In this document: piece by piece, positions 12,481-23,074 of the stretch
Layout: every line of letters starts with the position of its first letter
Position numbering within the stretch: position 1 is the stretch's first letter
NCBI RefSeq assembly: GCF_023159225.1
Contig: NC_063164.1
Coordinates: 70,851,300 to 70,915,299, forward strand
From: Perognathus longimembris pacificus
Taxonomy: Eukaryota; Chordata; Mammalia; Rodentia; Heteromyidae
Direction of reading: 5' to 3'
Length of the DNA: 64,000 nt
Position numbers and translations under genes: made by a program
Notes under the pieces: model-generated
Databases searched by the model: none
Seen by the model: only the letters and a program-made list of their open reading frames with translations
Told to the model about the DNA's origin: nothing

Positions 12481-13990
12481 GTCATGAGTCTACCACAGAA
12501 GCTAGGGAATCCAACTGAACTCAGCACAGTTGATATGTTCAAGGAATTCACACACTGAAATGCTAAATACCTGAAGTGACAATATACCTTGTATGCGTGT
12601 GACAAAATATCACACTGCATATTTAAAATTATGTGTTCATTAAGATTTAGAAAAACAGTCAAAAAGACATTCACAAACTACTGACTAAAGGAGATACATT
12701 TTTAAAATTCTAAATTTAGTGGATATCACATTCAATCACTCAAGGCTTTTAGAGAAATACAAAGAAAGTGCTAGGGGACATGTTAGAGAATGGATGTTTC
12801 TCTTAACATAGAAAAGAAGACAAGTCTCTCTTGTGGAATAAACTGGCAGTAATGGCATCCAATAATACAACTGCAGCACACAAAAATATCACCATCTCAC
12901 GTATACTTCCTCAGCACAAAAATTATTTTGAGAAACTGCAAACACAGGAGAAATTCTGAAAACAAGAGAACTTACCTTTTATAAGAGAAATTTACATCTC
13001 AAAAGGAAATCTCACAAAAAGTTTCCAAAAAAAGGCCTGAGCCATGGAAATCAAAGATGCAAAGCTACAAATGATAGCTTCCATTTTCTGCTCCATCTTT
13101 TGTTGTTCTTCTTTGGACTAGGAAGAAGAACTCTAAACCACTGAAGACTCTTATCAAACGTGAAGGCACTGACTGAAATCTGTATGACAAATCTTACCTT
13201 TGTGAATTGTGCTTCTTCTAGGAATCTCCAGAGAACTGCCACCCACAATACCCTTCTTTTGGTGTTCTAAAGATAGGATGTAAGCCACAATTAAAAGCCA
13301 TAGTTTTTTAGATATGCTCCTTTTTCAGGGTAGTTGCCATGTGTATATAAAATATACAAATTACCAAGAGGCTGTGTATTTTTCTCCTGTTAATATCTTT
13401 TGATACAGGATCCACACCAATTAAGAACTTTGAAGAGCAGAATGAAACTTAATTTTTCTTCCCTACAACCTTCATGGTAGCGAGTACTGATATGTAGTGA
13501 ATTTCTAATGATGAAGGGCATCTCAGCAAACTGAATAACAACCGTTAGAAATATTGGTAGGATTAGTGCCTGGAAAACAAATGAAGGACAAAAGTTTCAG
13601 AAGAAAAAGAAAGCTATTCAGGTCACATTGTGGAGAGCCACAGCAAATGAGGACTTAGCAGAATAAAAAGCCAGTGAAGGTTACTGACCCTATCATTCCG
13701 ATTCATATTTTACAAAGGAAACTCCAGAAACAGAAAGAAGAAGGGATTACCAAACAAAAGAGAAAGAAAGAATTTAAAAGCCACTTAAATAATCCAGAGT
13801 TAAAGGAAGAAAGATTAAATTGCAAAAGGAAATGAGAGCTTTCAAAGTGAAATCAAGAAGACCAGAGGATGAACTAAATGTAAGAGGGAGACCAATGACT
13901 GAAATGAGCAGCTCAGCTCTAGAAATGAATCGAAGCTAATGATGCAAAAGAAAGAGAAGGAAGGATGGAAAGAAGGAAGGAAAGAAGAAG
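12481..13990. other. single-copy DNA ending in a purine-rich tract
   Basis: Nothing recognised up to about 13940. From 13945 to 13990 the sequence is a GGAA/GAAAG purine tract into which the next SINE inserted. Confidence 0.4.
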
Positions 13991-14180
13991 GGGCTGGGAA
14001 TATGGCTTAGCGGTAGAGTGCTTGCCTAGCATGCATGAAGCCCTGGGTTCAATTCCTCAGCACCACATATACAGAAAAAGCCAGAAGTGGAGCTATGGAT
14101 CAAGTGGTAGAGTGCTAGCCTTGAGCAAAAAGAAGCCAGGGACAGTACTCAGGCCCTGAGTTCAAGCCCCGGGACTGACG
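13991..14180 (+). mobile_element. dimeric ID + Geo SINE
   Basis: GGGCTGGGAATATGGCTTAG starts the tRNA-Ala-like left monomer and GCCAGAAGTGGAGCTATGG starts the right monomer, which ends GGGACTGACG. It carries the older GAGCAAAAAG variant in the right half. It sits inside a GAAAG/GGGA purine tract (13945-14235), so a TSD cannot be distinguished from simple sequence. Confidence 0.88.
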
Positions 14181-14352
14181 AAAGAAAGAAATGAGGGACG
14201 AAGAAAGGGAGGGAGAGGAAAAGAAAGAGGAGGATATGTTTTAAATATGCTTATTAGAATCCTTAATGTGACCAAGATAAAGGAAATACCTGAAGAAATG
14301 TCATCTAACATCCAAGAGACAATAAGGAAATTATATACAGCGTTACAGGGCC

Positions 14353-16749
14353 TCAGTCTGATGTTTTTTTTTTTTGACTTTTCTTTTTTTTTCTGTGCTT
14401 TTTTCTTTTTCTTTTTTTTTTCTTATTTATTGTCAGAGTGATATACAGAGAGGTTCCAGTTTCATATGTAGGCCTTGGGTTTATTTCTTGTACTATTTGT
14501 TACCTTCTCCCTCATTCCCCTCTCCCTCTTCCCCCTTTCCCTCTCACCCCATGAGTTCTTCAGTTGACTTACACCAAATGGTTTTGCAAATATTGCTTTT
14601 GCAGTCATTTGTCTTTTTATCCTTTGTCTCTCGATTTTGTTATTCCCTTTCACATCCCTAGTTCTAATACCAGTATATACAGTATCCAGGGTACTCAAAT
14701 GAGATACAGTGATAGTGCAGGGACAAACAAAGGAAGGGGATACAAGAGGATCATCAACAATAGAAGCTATGGTTTCACATGGCATGTTGAAAGTGATTAC
14801 AACAGTGATATAACAGTCATTTCCATAACATGGAGTTCATTTCACTTAGCATCATCTTATGTGTTCATAAGGACATAGCTATTAGGCTCTTGTGATCTAT
14901 GACTAGCCTAAACCTGTGCTAATTATTCCCTATGAGGGAAACCATAGAGTCCATGTTTCTTTGGGTCTGGCTCACTTCACTTAGTATAATTTTTTCCAAG
15001 TCCTTCCATTTCCTTACAAATAGGGCAATGTCATTCTTTCTGATAAAGGCATAAAATTACATGCGTATATGTACCACATTTTCCTGATCCATTCGTCTAC
15101 TGGGGGCATCTGGGTTGGTTCCATATTTTAGCTATGACAAATTGTTCTGCGATGAACATTGTTGTGCTGTAGGCTTTAGTGTGTTCTTGTTTGTGGTCTT
15201 TTGGGTAGATGCCCAAAAGTAGGGCGGCTGGGTCATAGGGTAGCTCTATGTTTAGCCTTTTGAGGAATCTCCATACTGCTTTCCAGAGTGGCTGACCAGT
15301 TTACATTCCCACCATCAGTGAAGTAGGGTTCCCTTTTGGCCACATCCCCTCCAACATTTATTATTGTTAGTTTTCTTGATAAAGGACATTCTTACTGGGG
15401 TGAGGTGGAATAAGATTAGAGCTCAACTCAAACAGCCACCACAGAAAATCCTGCAATTCATGGAGACTAAATAACACACTGCTGAACCATCAGTGGGTCA
15501 CTGAAGAAATTGGAACAGAAATTCAAATGTTTATGGAATTAAACCAAGATGAGTACACAAAGTACCAGCTCCTTTGGACACAGAAAAGGCAGTATTCAGA
15601 GGAAAATTTATATCTCTGAGTGCCTACACCAACAAACTGGAGAAACAGCATCTCAACAACTTAAGGAAGCACCTTAAGATCCTCAACAGAGAACAACAAG
15701 CCAAACCCCAAGTCAATAGGCTTAGCAAATAATTAAAATCAAATCAGAATTAAAGGACTTAGAGTGAAAAAAAAAATCAAAAGCATCAACAAAATGAAGA
15801 GTTGGTTCTTTGAAAAAGTTAACAAGCTAGACAGACCCCTAGCAAACCTGGCCAAAAATGAAGGCAGCACACCCAAATAAACTAGATCAGAGATGAAACA
15901 GGTAACAACACCACCGAAACAACCAAAATTCAGAACACAATAAGGGACTATTTTGCAAACCTTTATGCCAACAAATTTGAGAACCTGGAAGAAATGAACG
16001 ATATCCTAGACAAAATTGATATCCCCAAACTCAACCATGAAGATTCAAACCTTCTAAACAGACCCATATCCAGCATTGAAATAGAAATGGTAATAAGAGA
16101 TCTCCCATACAAGAAAAGCTCAGATCCAGACGAATTCACAGCAGAATTCTACAAGGCCTTCAAAACAGAACTCACACCAATATTTCACAAACTCTTCAAT
16201 GAAATTGAAAGAGAAAGTTCACTACCAAACACATTCTATGAAGCCAGTATAACCCTGATCCCCAAACCAGGCAGGGACTCATCACGGAAAGAGAACTGTA
16301 GACCGATTTTCCTGATGAACATTGATGCAAAAATTCTCAACAAAATTCTGGCCAATCAACTTCAATAGGTCATCAAAAAAAAAAATGATATACCATGATC
16401 AAACTGTATTCATCCCAGGGATGCAAAGTTGGTTCAATATACACAAGTCAATTAATGTAATCCACCACATCAACCAAAGCAAGGTAAAGAATCACATGGT
16501 TATATCTCTAGATGCGGAAAAGGCATTCGATAAAATCCAGCACCCATTTATGATAAATGCCCTGGAAAAACTGGGATTCCAGGGAACACTCCTGAATATA
16601 ATAAAGGCAGTCAATGACAAATCAACAGCAAGCATAATTCTAAACGGTGAAAAGCTAAAGCCATTCCCTTTAAAATCAGGAGCAAGACAAGGATGTCTGC
16701 TCTCTCTCCTCCTCTTCAATATAGTACTAGAATTCCTAGTCAGTCTGAT
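14353..16749 (-). mobile_element. L1 with inverted 5' part (twin-priming type) and 10-bp TSD
   Basis: The element lies on the minus strand. From 14363 (T-rich, the complement of the A tail) to about 15412 it is the antisense L1 3' end, including the ORF2 C-terminal region. From about 15413 to 16740 the orientation flips and ORF2 linker and reverse-transcriptase sequence reads on the plus strand. The direct repeat TCAGTCTGAT occurs at 14353-14362 and 16740-16749. The inverted arrangement inside one TSD is the signature of twin priming during target-primed reverse transcription. The L1 parts on either side of the flip are not adjacent in a full L1, so internal sequence was lost. Confidence 0.85.
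15994..16740 (+). pseudogene. L1 ORF2 fragment (reverse-transcriptase region), broken
   Basis: The plus-strand frame from 15994 gives typical L1 ORF2 sequence before and within the RT domain, ending at a stop near 16366 after ...LANQLQ. The next frame continues from about 16322 through the RT motif [11 protein letters not shown] and then [15 protein letters not shown]. An A run at 16376-16385 near the frame change suggests slippage. The YXDD catalytic motif lies beyond the truncation at 16740, so no active enzyme can be made. It is the inverted 5' part of the L1 above. Confidence 0.88.
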
Positions 16750-17399
16750 TCTTTTCTGACAGTAATTAGCTGTGATTCCAGGACTCTATTCCTCTTCCCA
16801 GAGCCTTTGAAATGGGAGACTAGGTATATTAGAGAGTTGTTTATTTGCCTGCTCATTCTAATATCATATGAGTAATTTTTATATCATCAAAATAATTAGT
16901 TTTATCACAGTTTTGGTAATGTTTCATATAAGCCCCTAACAAAAAAAGCTGATGGATCCTTGATTTCAATAAATGAACTGAGGGATAAGTGAGAGGATAA
17001 AGTATTGCAGCTGTTTGGATATGACTTAATTGGGTTCCCCAAGGCCCATGTATTAGAAGCTGGCTCTCCAGTGTGGTATTGTTAAGAGGTGATGGAACCT
17101 TTAAAATGTGGGGCTTAGAATTCATTAGGTTACTGGGGGGAGATCTTGGAAAGGGTTAATGTAGTTCTCATGGCACCCCAGTTTTTCTCTGGTTCCAGTC
17201 TCATCATGTGATTTCCTCTTTCTCCATTACAGAAAAGGGAAAGTGATATAGCAATCACCACATGCCTGCTATGTGCCAGATAGTTTGTCACTTAACATTC
17301 TCTCTTCCAATTGCTTCTCTTACTTTAGCTACAAATGCCAACAGAGGCCCCAGAGAAGACCTGAACTATGGAAATCAAGGATGTGAAGGCTCAAATAAT
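16750..17399. repeat. single-copy DNA plus old interspersed repeat at about 17005-17250
   Basis: The first 250 bp are unrecognised. From about 17005 (GCTGTTTGGATATGACTTAA) through GGTATTGTTAAGAGGTGATG and TCATTAGGTTACTGGGG the text follows the old repeat also seen at 2.1, 8.0 and 31.3 kb. Confidence 0.45.
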
Positions 17400-17894
17400 G
17401 ACTTTTGTTGGGGCACCAGCTTAGCATTGAGAGACCACTCCCCTTCTCCCGCCCTGGGCCTGCTTAGCTGTCCACTCCTACCTTCTCCCCGGGTCTGGAA
17501 CCTCCCCCGGAAGAAGTAGCAATCCAGCCCCACCTCCCGTCTGGGAGCACATGTCTCATAATGGCACTGGACCAGGCCCAAGGGGCGGTCCTATGGGATA
17601 TGATGACCGCCCATAGAGGAAGTTCTGTGACATCACTATGATCGGCAGTTTATCAGCCTATCACTAGTATGCAGTTAGTCCCTCCCCTTCCTGCCGCCAA
17701 TTCTGTTATATAAACCCCTCCCCTGAGTAAATCCGGTGGAAATTCCAGGAGCTTACCCCAAGACAGCTCGCGTGACTCCCGTGTCGTTCTTTAAGGGTGC
17801 AAGGGGCGTCTCGCGACTATGCACCCCCAAGGTTTGCACATTGGGCCGCACTCCAACTTTACACGGGAGGGTGAGAGGGGTCCTAACAGACTTT
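17400..17894 (+). mobile_element. solo LTR of a class II (ERVK-like) endogenous retrovirus
   Basis: The LTR spans 17406-17888 (483 bp), opens TGTTGGGG and closes TCCTAACA, giving the TG...CA ends with imperfect terminal inverted repeats. It is flanked by the 6-bp direct repeat GACTTT at 17400-17405 and 17889-17894; six bases is the usual TSD of class II (betaretrovirus-like) elements. A TATA box (TATATAAA) sits at about 17707-17714 and a weak AGTAAA poly(A)-signal variant at 17726-17731. It is more GC-rich than its neighbours. No internal retroviral genes are present, so the provirus was lost by LTR-LTR recombination. The open frames inside it are not genes. Confidence 0.8.
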
Positions 17895-17926
17895 CATCTT
17901 CTGTCCCATTTTTATGTTATTTCCTC

Positions 17927-19602
17927 AAACATTCCTTTCTTTTTATTATTAATTAATTTATTGTCAAAGTGGCATACAGAGGGTTTACAGTTTCATACAT
18001 AAGGCAATTAGTACATTTCTTATCAAACTTGTTACATCCTCCCTCATTTTTCTCCTACCTTCCCTCCTCCCCAATTCCCTCCCCGTCCCCAAGTTGTACA
18101 GTTGGTTTACAGCATATTGTCTTGTAAGTATTGCTGTTGCACGGATTCACGTTTTACCCTTTGTCTCTCCATTTTGAGGTTCCCCTTCCCTAGTTCCTAT
18201 CAATGTATATACCATACTCAGGGTACCAAAATAAGTTACAGTAACATCAGGGGTAAATCCATAGAGGAGAAAAATGAAAGAAAAGGCATAATTTCATATA
18301 ATACACTGAAAATAACAGCAACAGTGATAAACTACTTATTTCCATAACTTGGAGTTCATTTCGTTTAGCATCATCTTATGTGCTCATATGTACATAGCTA
18401 TTGAGCTATTGTGATCTTCTGCTATGGATATCCTAGACATATACTAATTATTACCCATAAGGGAAACCATAGATTCTCTGTTTCTTTGGGTCTGGCTCAC
18501 TTCACCTAGTATGATTTTTTTCAAGTCTTTTCATTTCCTTACAAATGGAGCAATGTCATTCTTTCTGATATGTATATGTGCTACATTTTCTTGATCCATT
18601 CATCTACTGAGGAGCATCTGGGTTGGTTTTATATTTTAGCAATGATAAATTGTGCTATGATGAATATGCTTGTGCTGGTAGATTTAGTGTGGTCTTGTTT
18701 GTGATCTTTTGGGTAGATGCCCAAAAGTGGGGTTGGTAGGTCATAGGAAAGCTCTATGTTTTGCCCTTTGAAGAGCCTCCACACTGCTTTCCAGAGAATC
18801 AATTCCAAATGGATCAAAGACCTCAAGGTGAAAGCAAATACCCTGAAAACATTGCAGGAAGGAAGAGGAGAAACACTTGGTCTCCTTGGTACAAGACAAA
18901 ACTTTCTTAATAAAGGCCCAGAAACATAACAAATCAAAGAAAGGTTGAACAAATAGGATTGCATCAAACTGCAGAGCTTCGGTATGGCAAAGGCATAGCT
19001 TGCAAGATAAATAGAAAGCCCTCAAATTAGGAGACGATCTTCATTGGCCATACAACAGACAAGGGCCTCATATCTAAAATATAGTTAGAACTTAAAAAAT
19101 TAAGTTCCGGGCTGGGGATATAGCCTAGTGGCAAGAGTGCCTGCCTCAGTATACCCGAGGCCCTAGGTTCGATTCCCCAGCACCACATATACAGAAAACG
19201 GCCAGAAGCGGTGCTGTGGCTCAAGTGGCAGAGTGCTAGCCTTGAGCGGGAAGAAGCCAGGGACAGTGCTTAGGCCCTGAGTCCAAGGCCCAGGACTGGC
19301 CAAAAAAAAAAAAATTAAGTTCCCCCAAAACAAATCCTCAAAGAAACAACTGCCCCCTTAAAAAATGGGCTAAAGATCTAAAGAGAGACTTCTCTGAAGA
19401 GGAAATGAGGATGGCTAAGGGACACATGAAGAAGTGCTCCATATCACTGGCCACAAAAGAAATGCAAATCAAGACAACATTGAGATTCCACTTCTCCCCA
19501 ATAAGAATAGTCATTATCAAGAAAACTAATAACAACAGATGCTGGGATGTGGCCAAAAGGGAACCCTACTACACTGTTGGTGTGAGTGTAAACATTCCTT
19601 TC
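17927..19602 (-). mobile_element. L1 with inverted 5' part and 13-bp TSD
   Basis: From 17940 (T-rich) to about 18797 the sequence is the antisense L1 3' end. From about 18798 to 19589 upstream ORF2 sequence reads on the plus strand (GGATCAAAGACCTCAAGG to ACTGTTGGTGTGAGTG). The whole is bounded by AAACATTCCTTTC at 17927-17939 and 19590-19602. The two arms are almost adjacent in normal L1 order (only about a dozen bases missing), as expected of twin priming. An ID + Geo SINE later landed in the inverted arm (19109-19308). Confidence 0.9.
19109..19308 (+). mobile_element. dimeric ID + Geo SINE inside the L1
   Basis: It opens GGGCTGGGGATATAGCCTAG, with the GGTTCGATTCC B box, and ends CAGGACTGGCC plus an A tail. 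The 15-bp direct repeat AAAAAATTAAGTTCC lies at 19094-19108 and 19309-19323. It is a GAGCGGGAAG-type (young) copy and post-dates the host L1. Confidence 0.95.
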
Positions 19603-21702
19603 CTACTAGCCTTTAAAATGTTTTCATAACAACAGCACCTAAAAGTGGAGAAAGCAAGTTACTAAACTTAATTATTTTATTTAAAGAATAATAAATTCAG
19701 ACAGTACTTTAATGAGGTCACAATAATAAGGTTACCTCTAACAAGGTGACAATATCAGGCCTCAATTAAAGTTCTTCAGTAGCTTCCAAAGCCATTTGTT
19801 ATAATGGCCCACTTCAAGTATCACCAGCTGGTTACAGGTATCCTGAGATGAATTGGCCAATCTCTAATTTTGTTACTTCTAATCTCTAATTTTTGTGTTA
19901 ATTTTGTGTGTAACTTCTTATATGATTTCTGTTCCTCTTCATTATAACTTTATTACATGTCTGTATCTTCCTGCTAAATCTTAACTTTCCAGAAACAGAA
20001 TAATTGATATTTGTGGATTTAACAAATTAATCAATATTATGATATAACAGGAGGAAACAGCAAGCACATTTTTTAGTCACTCTAATACAAAAATATGTTC
20101 AAAATCTATTCATGGGTCCAGAAAACAATTGTATCTAGGTAGTACAAGTAATTAAAGAACTTCTAAAGGTAGTACTATTTTTGAACTATGATGTGTTTCA
20201 TGACTTAGGGAGAAAAGAATAAACCATGCACACAAATATGGTCAGTAAAAATTGATTAATAAAATATTTTGTTAATACTACTATTGTATCAAAAAAGACT
20301 AATGGGGGAAGAAGAATAGAAATTGAAATATCACTACCTTAAATTGCATGCTGCAGTCAGATTTCAAGTTGTAGTAGTAAAACAGTAGGACATTTATTTT
20401 TTGTTCTATCTGTGCTAAACAGGTACAGTTTACCCTTCAGGGATATATTTATGGCCATATCAGTCAACAAGCCAGAAAAACCCTCCCCGGGAAGATGATC
20501 TCTACTGATGGCAAAAATAAAGTAAGCATGTTAACATGTGCTAGGTGAGATTCTTATTGATGTGCCCATCCTGGAGAAGAATCAGGTATAACAGGGTGAG
20601 AAAATCCTCACTTATTCCTAAAAGACAAGGCCTTTCCCTGAAAAAAATGCTCATACACTGTCAGCTTAATGCAAACAAATCAAGCAGAGACAGAGGCAAT
20701 TGAATCTAAAGCCCATAAAGCTCCTTTAGCGGGGGAGGGGGGGGGGACTATAATTCAACAGTTAAATGCCAATCAGGGTGGGATAACTAGGCATGTACTG
20801 AAAACACAAGATTTAGAAATATACTGTAACTGCTCTGGGAATGCATTACTACTGAATAGCTCTCAGAAATGGAACATAAATGAGCACCATTAACTTGGGG
20901 AGGGTGCAGAAAGAATGGCTCCTATTTGTTTTAAAGTGAACACACATGGAATCTGGCTAAATTTTTTAACAGTTGTGTGTTAAATGGGTTTGGAAACCTT
21001 TCTCAGTCTAAAGTACATACAAATGAACTTGGATGAAGAAAACAAAGACAAATCAATTTTCTCCATTTATTACACATCTGATACATGTACAAAAAAGTTC
21101 AAGTATATCCTGGATTAGTCAGGAAGTTTAGGCTGATGACTGGCTCATACATTTGGCCTTTAGAAAAGGTCACCATTGCCTATGCCAAAAGCAGGCAATG
21201 AACTTGACCATTTGACGTTTCACCTTCTTCTAAGCTGCTGCTTCCTACTGCAATCAGGGTTATGAGAGTCAGTGGGCACCAAGAGAAAAAAGTCAAAGGA
21301 GATTTGATCTAACTTCCAAAGTCTTACCAAACCATGAAAAACATGACATGTAGAGTGGTGGGAACAAAAGAAGATAATTTAGATGAGGTCAGGTAATCAT
21401 GGCTGGGAAGAAAGAGCTGATATATTTACTAATGAAGGAAATAGCTCATATACCAACCTCTCCAGACCACAATGACTCTCTTTCTAACATATACAGGAAA
21501 AGGATCACCAATGACAGGCTAGTACAATATCCTCCTACTGCCAGCTTCAGCTGATTGGCCCATGTTGATATCTGTGCCAAGCTAGAACAATGAGCTCCCT
21601 CTCCAGGACTAGAGAGAAAATGAATCAGTCCTACCTGATGGATCAATCATTTGAGCATTTGATCCCATAGTGCCCACTCAAGCTAAGATTTTTTTGTTTT
21701 GT

Positions 21703-21705
<3 letters not shown>
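19603..21705. other. single-copy DNA
   Basis: Nothing recognised over 2.1 kb apart from a G run at about 20731-20746. The frames at 20669-20893 and 21446-21646 show no known motif. Confidence 0.45.

Positions 21706-21772
<67 letters not shown>
21706..21772 (+). repeat. compound (TG)n(AG)n microsatellite
   Basis: A TG run from about 21706 to 21734 passes directly into an AG run ending at about 21772. Alternating purine-pyrimidine TG tracts can adopt Z-DNA, while the AG part can form triplex DNA. Confidence 0.97.
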
Positions 21773-21775
<3 letters not shown>

Positions 21776-22008
21776 TATTGGATGCTGATCTTGGCTAGAA
21801 CCCAGTCTGTCCAGCAGCTTCACAATCCAACTCTTCCTTCCATTGTTGTACACTTAGTAACATGAGGAAGGAGTGGCCCAATCTGTCAGTCTGTCACCAT
21901 AAACATGTACTCTTAGCTAATCATACAGATCCAGAAGGCAAAGAGCAATCCACACAGTCAGAAAGAGTAAGTCAAGTGCAACAAAAGAGACATTCTGCTC
22001 CACACTTG
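21773..22008. other. single-copy DNA
   Basis: Nothing recognised. Confidence 0.4.
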
Positions 22009-22020
22009 AGATAATACTTT

Positions 22021-22176
22021 TTTTTTTTTTGCCAGTCCTGGGGCTTGAACTCAGGGCCTGAGCATGAGCCGCGGTGCCACTGCCAGCTTTTTCTGTTTAT
22101 GTGGTGCTGAGGAATTGAACCCAGGATTTCATTCATGCAATGCAAGCACTCTACCACTAAGCCATATTCCCAGCCA
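22021..22176 (-). mobile_element. ID + Geo SINE with internal deletion, reverse orientation
   Basis: Read on the minus strand it opens GGCTGGGAATATGGCTTAGT and ends CAGGACTGGC before a tail of A (T run at 22018-22030 on the plus strand). The direct repeat AGATAATACTTT is at 22009-22020 and 22177-22188. About 45 bp of the right monomer, including the GAGCAAAAAG segment, is missing. Confidence 0.9.
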
Positions 22177-22250
22177 AGATAATACTTTTAAACTAATTTT
22201 CTTAAGATAAGTGAGTTAACTTTTCTTATAAACAACAATCTAAATACTAG

Positions 22251-22558
22251 GGCTGGGAACATGCCCTAGTAGTAGAGTGCTTGCTTTCCATACATGAAGC
22301 CCTGGGTTCGATTCCCCAGCACCACATATATGGAAAAAGCCAGAAGTGGTGCTGTGGCTCAAGTGGTAGAGTGCTAGCCTTGAGCAAAAAAAGAAGCCAG
22401 GGACAGTGCTCAGGCTCTGAGTCCAAGCCCCAGAACTGGCAAGAAAGAAAGAAGGAAGAAGGAAGGAAGGAAGGAAGGAAGGAAGGAAGGAAGGAAGGAA
22501 GGAAGGAAGGAAGGAAGGAAGGAAGGAAGGAAGGAAGGAAGGAAGGAAGGAAGGGAAC
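22251..22558 (+). mobile_element. ID + Geo SINE whose tail became a GGAA microsatellite
   Basis: The SINE body is 22251-22440 (GGCTGGGAACATGCCCTAGT to CCAGAACTGGC). The TSD CTAAATACTAG occurs at 22240-22250 and again at 22559-22569, beyond the microsatellite. The GAAA/GGAA tract (22441-22554) therefore lies inside the retroposed unit and arose from its A-rich tail. Confidence 0.93.
22441..22554 (+). repeat. (GGAA)n microsatellite
   Basis: A nearly perfect tetranucleotide array from about 22461 to 22553 is preceded by a short GAAA/GGAAGAA lead-in. GGAA arrays are tandem ETS-factor core sites, but there is no sign of a regulated gene here. Confidence 0.97.
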
Positions 22559-22799
22559 CTAAATACTAGATAAGGGAAATAAAGAGAATAAATGCTTATA
22601 TACCTTCAAGTATCAGAGACTAAGAGGGATGACAGGTCTGGGAAGCAATACCTCTGTACTAGTACACACAGTTCTTGTCTTGCTGAATGTGGTTCTGTAA
22701 CTGTCAAATCTTTCCTGGCACCTGAGGATTCAATGCAGTCTCAAGGTAATGTGAGATTACTTTGGAAGAGTAACAATCTCAGGGAAATTTTGAAAGTTT

Positions 22800-23074
22800 A
22801 TAATTTTCTTTTTTTTTAATTTTTATTGTCAAACTGATGTATAGAGAGGTTAGTTTCATACATTAGGCATTGGATACATTTCTTGTACTGTTTATTACCT
22901 CCTCCCTCATTCCACCCTCCCCCTTCCCCTTTCCCTTCCCCCCCCCCATGAGTTGTTCAGTTCATTTACACCAAACAGTTTTGCAAGTAATGCTTTTTTA
23001 GTCATTTGTCTTTTTTACCTTGTGTCTCTCGATTTTGGTATTCCCTTTCAGTTTCCTAGTTCTAATAATTTTCT
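22800..23074 (-). mobile_element. truncated L1 3' end with 10-bp TSD
   Basis: A T run at about 22809-22818 precedes antisense L1 3'-UTR sequence (TTATTGTCAAACTGATGTAT, CATTAGGCATTGGATACATT) that stops at about 23064. ATAATTTTCT occurs at 22800-22809 and 23065-23074. It is a severely 5'-truncated insertion containing only the 3' UTR. Confidence 0.85.

Noticed and set aside
15994..16759. Functional reverse transcriptase
   Set aside because: It is a frame-broken, truncated L1 ORF2 fragment without the YXDD catalytic motif, lying in the inverted arm of a dead L1.
17736..18002. Open frame over the LTR and L1 boundary
   Set aside because: It crosses the LTR end, the TSD and the start of an unrelated L1, so it cannot be a natural coding unit.
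22456..22553. Tandem array considered as CRISPR or satellite
   Set aside because: The unit is a 4-bp GGAA microsatellite with no spacers, in a mammalian genome.
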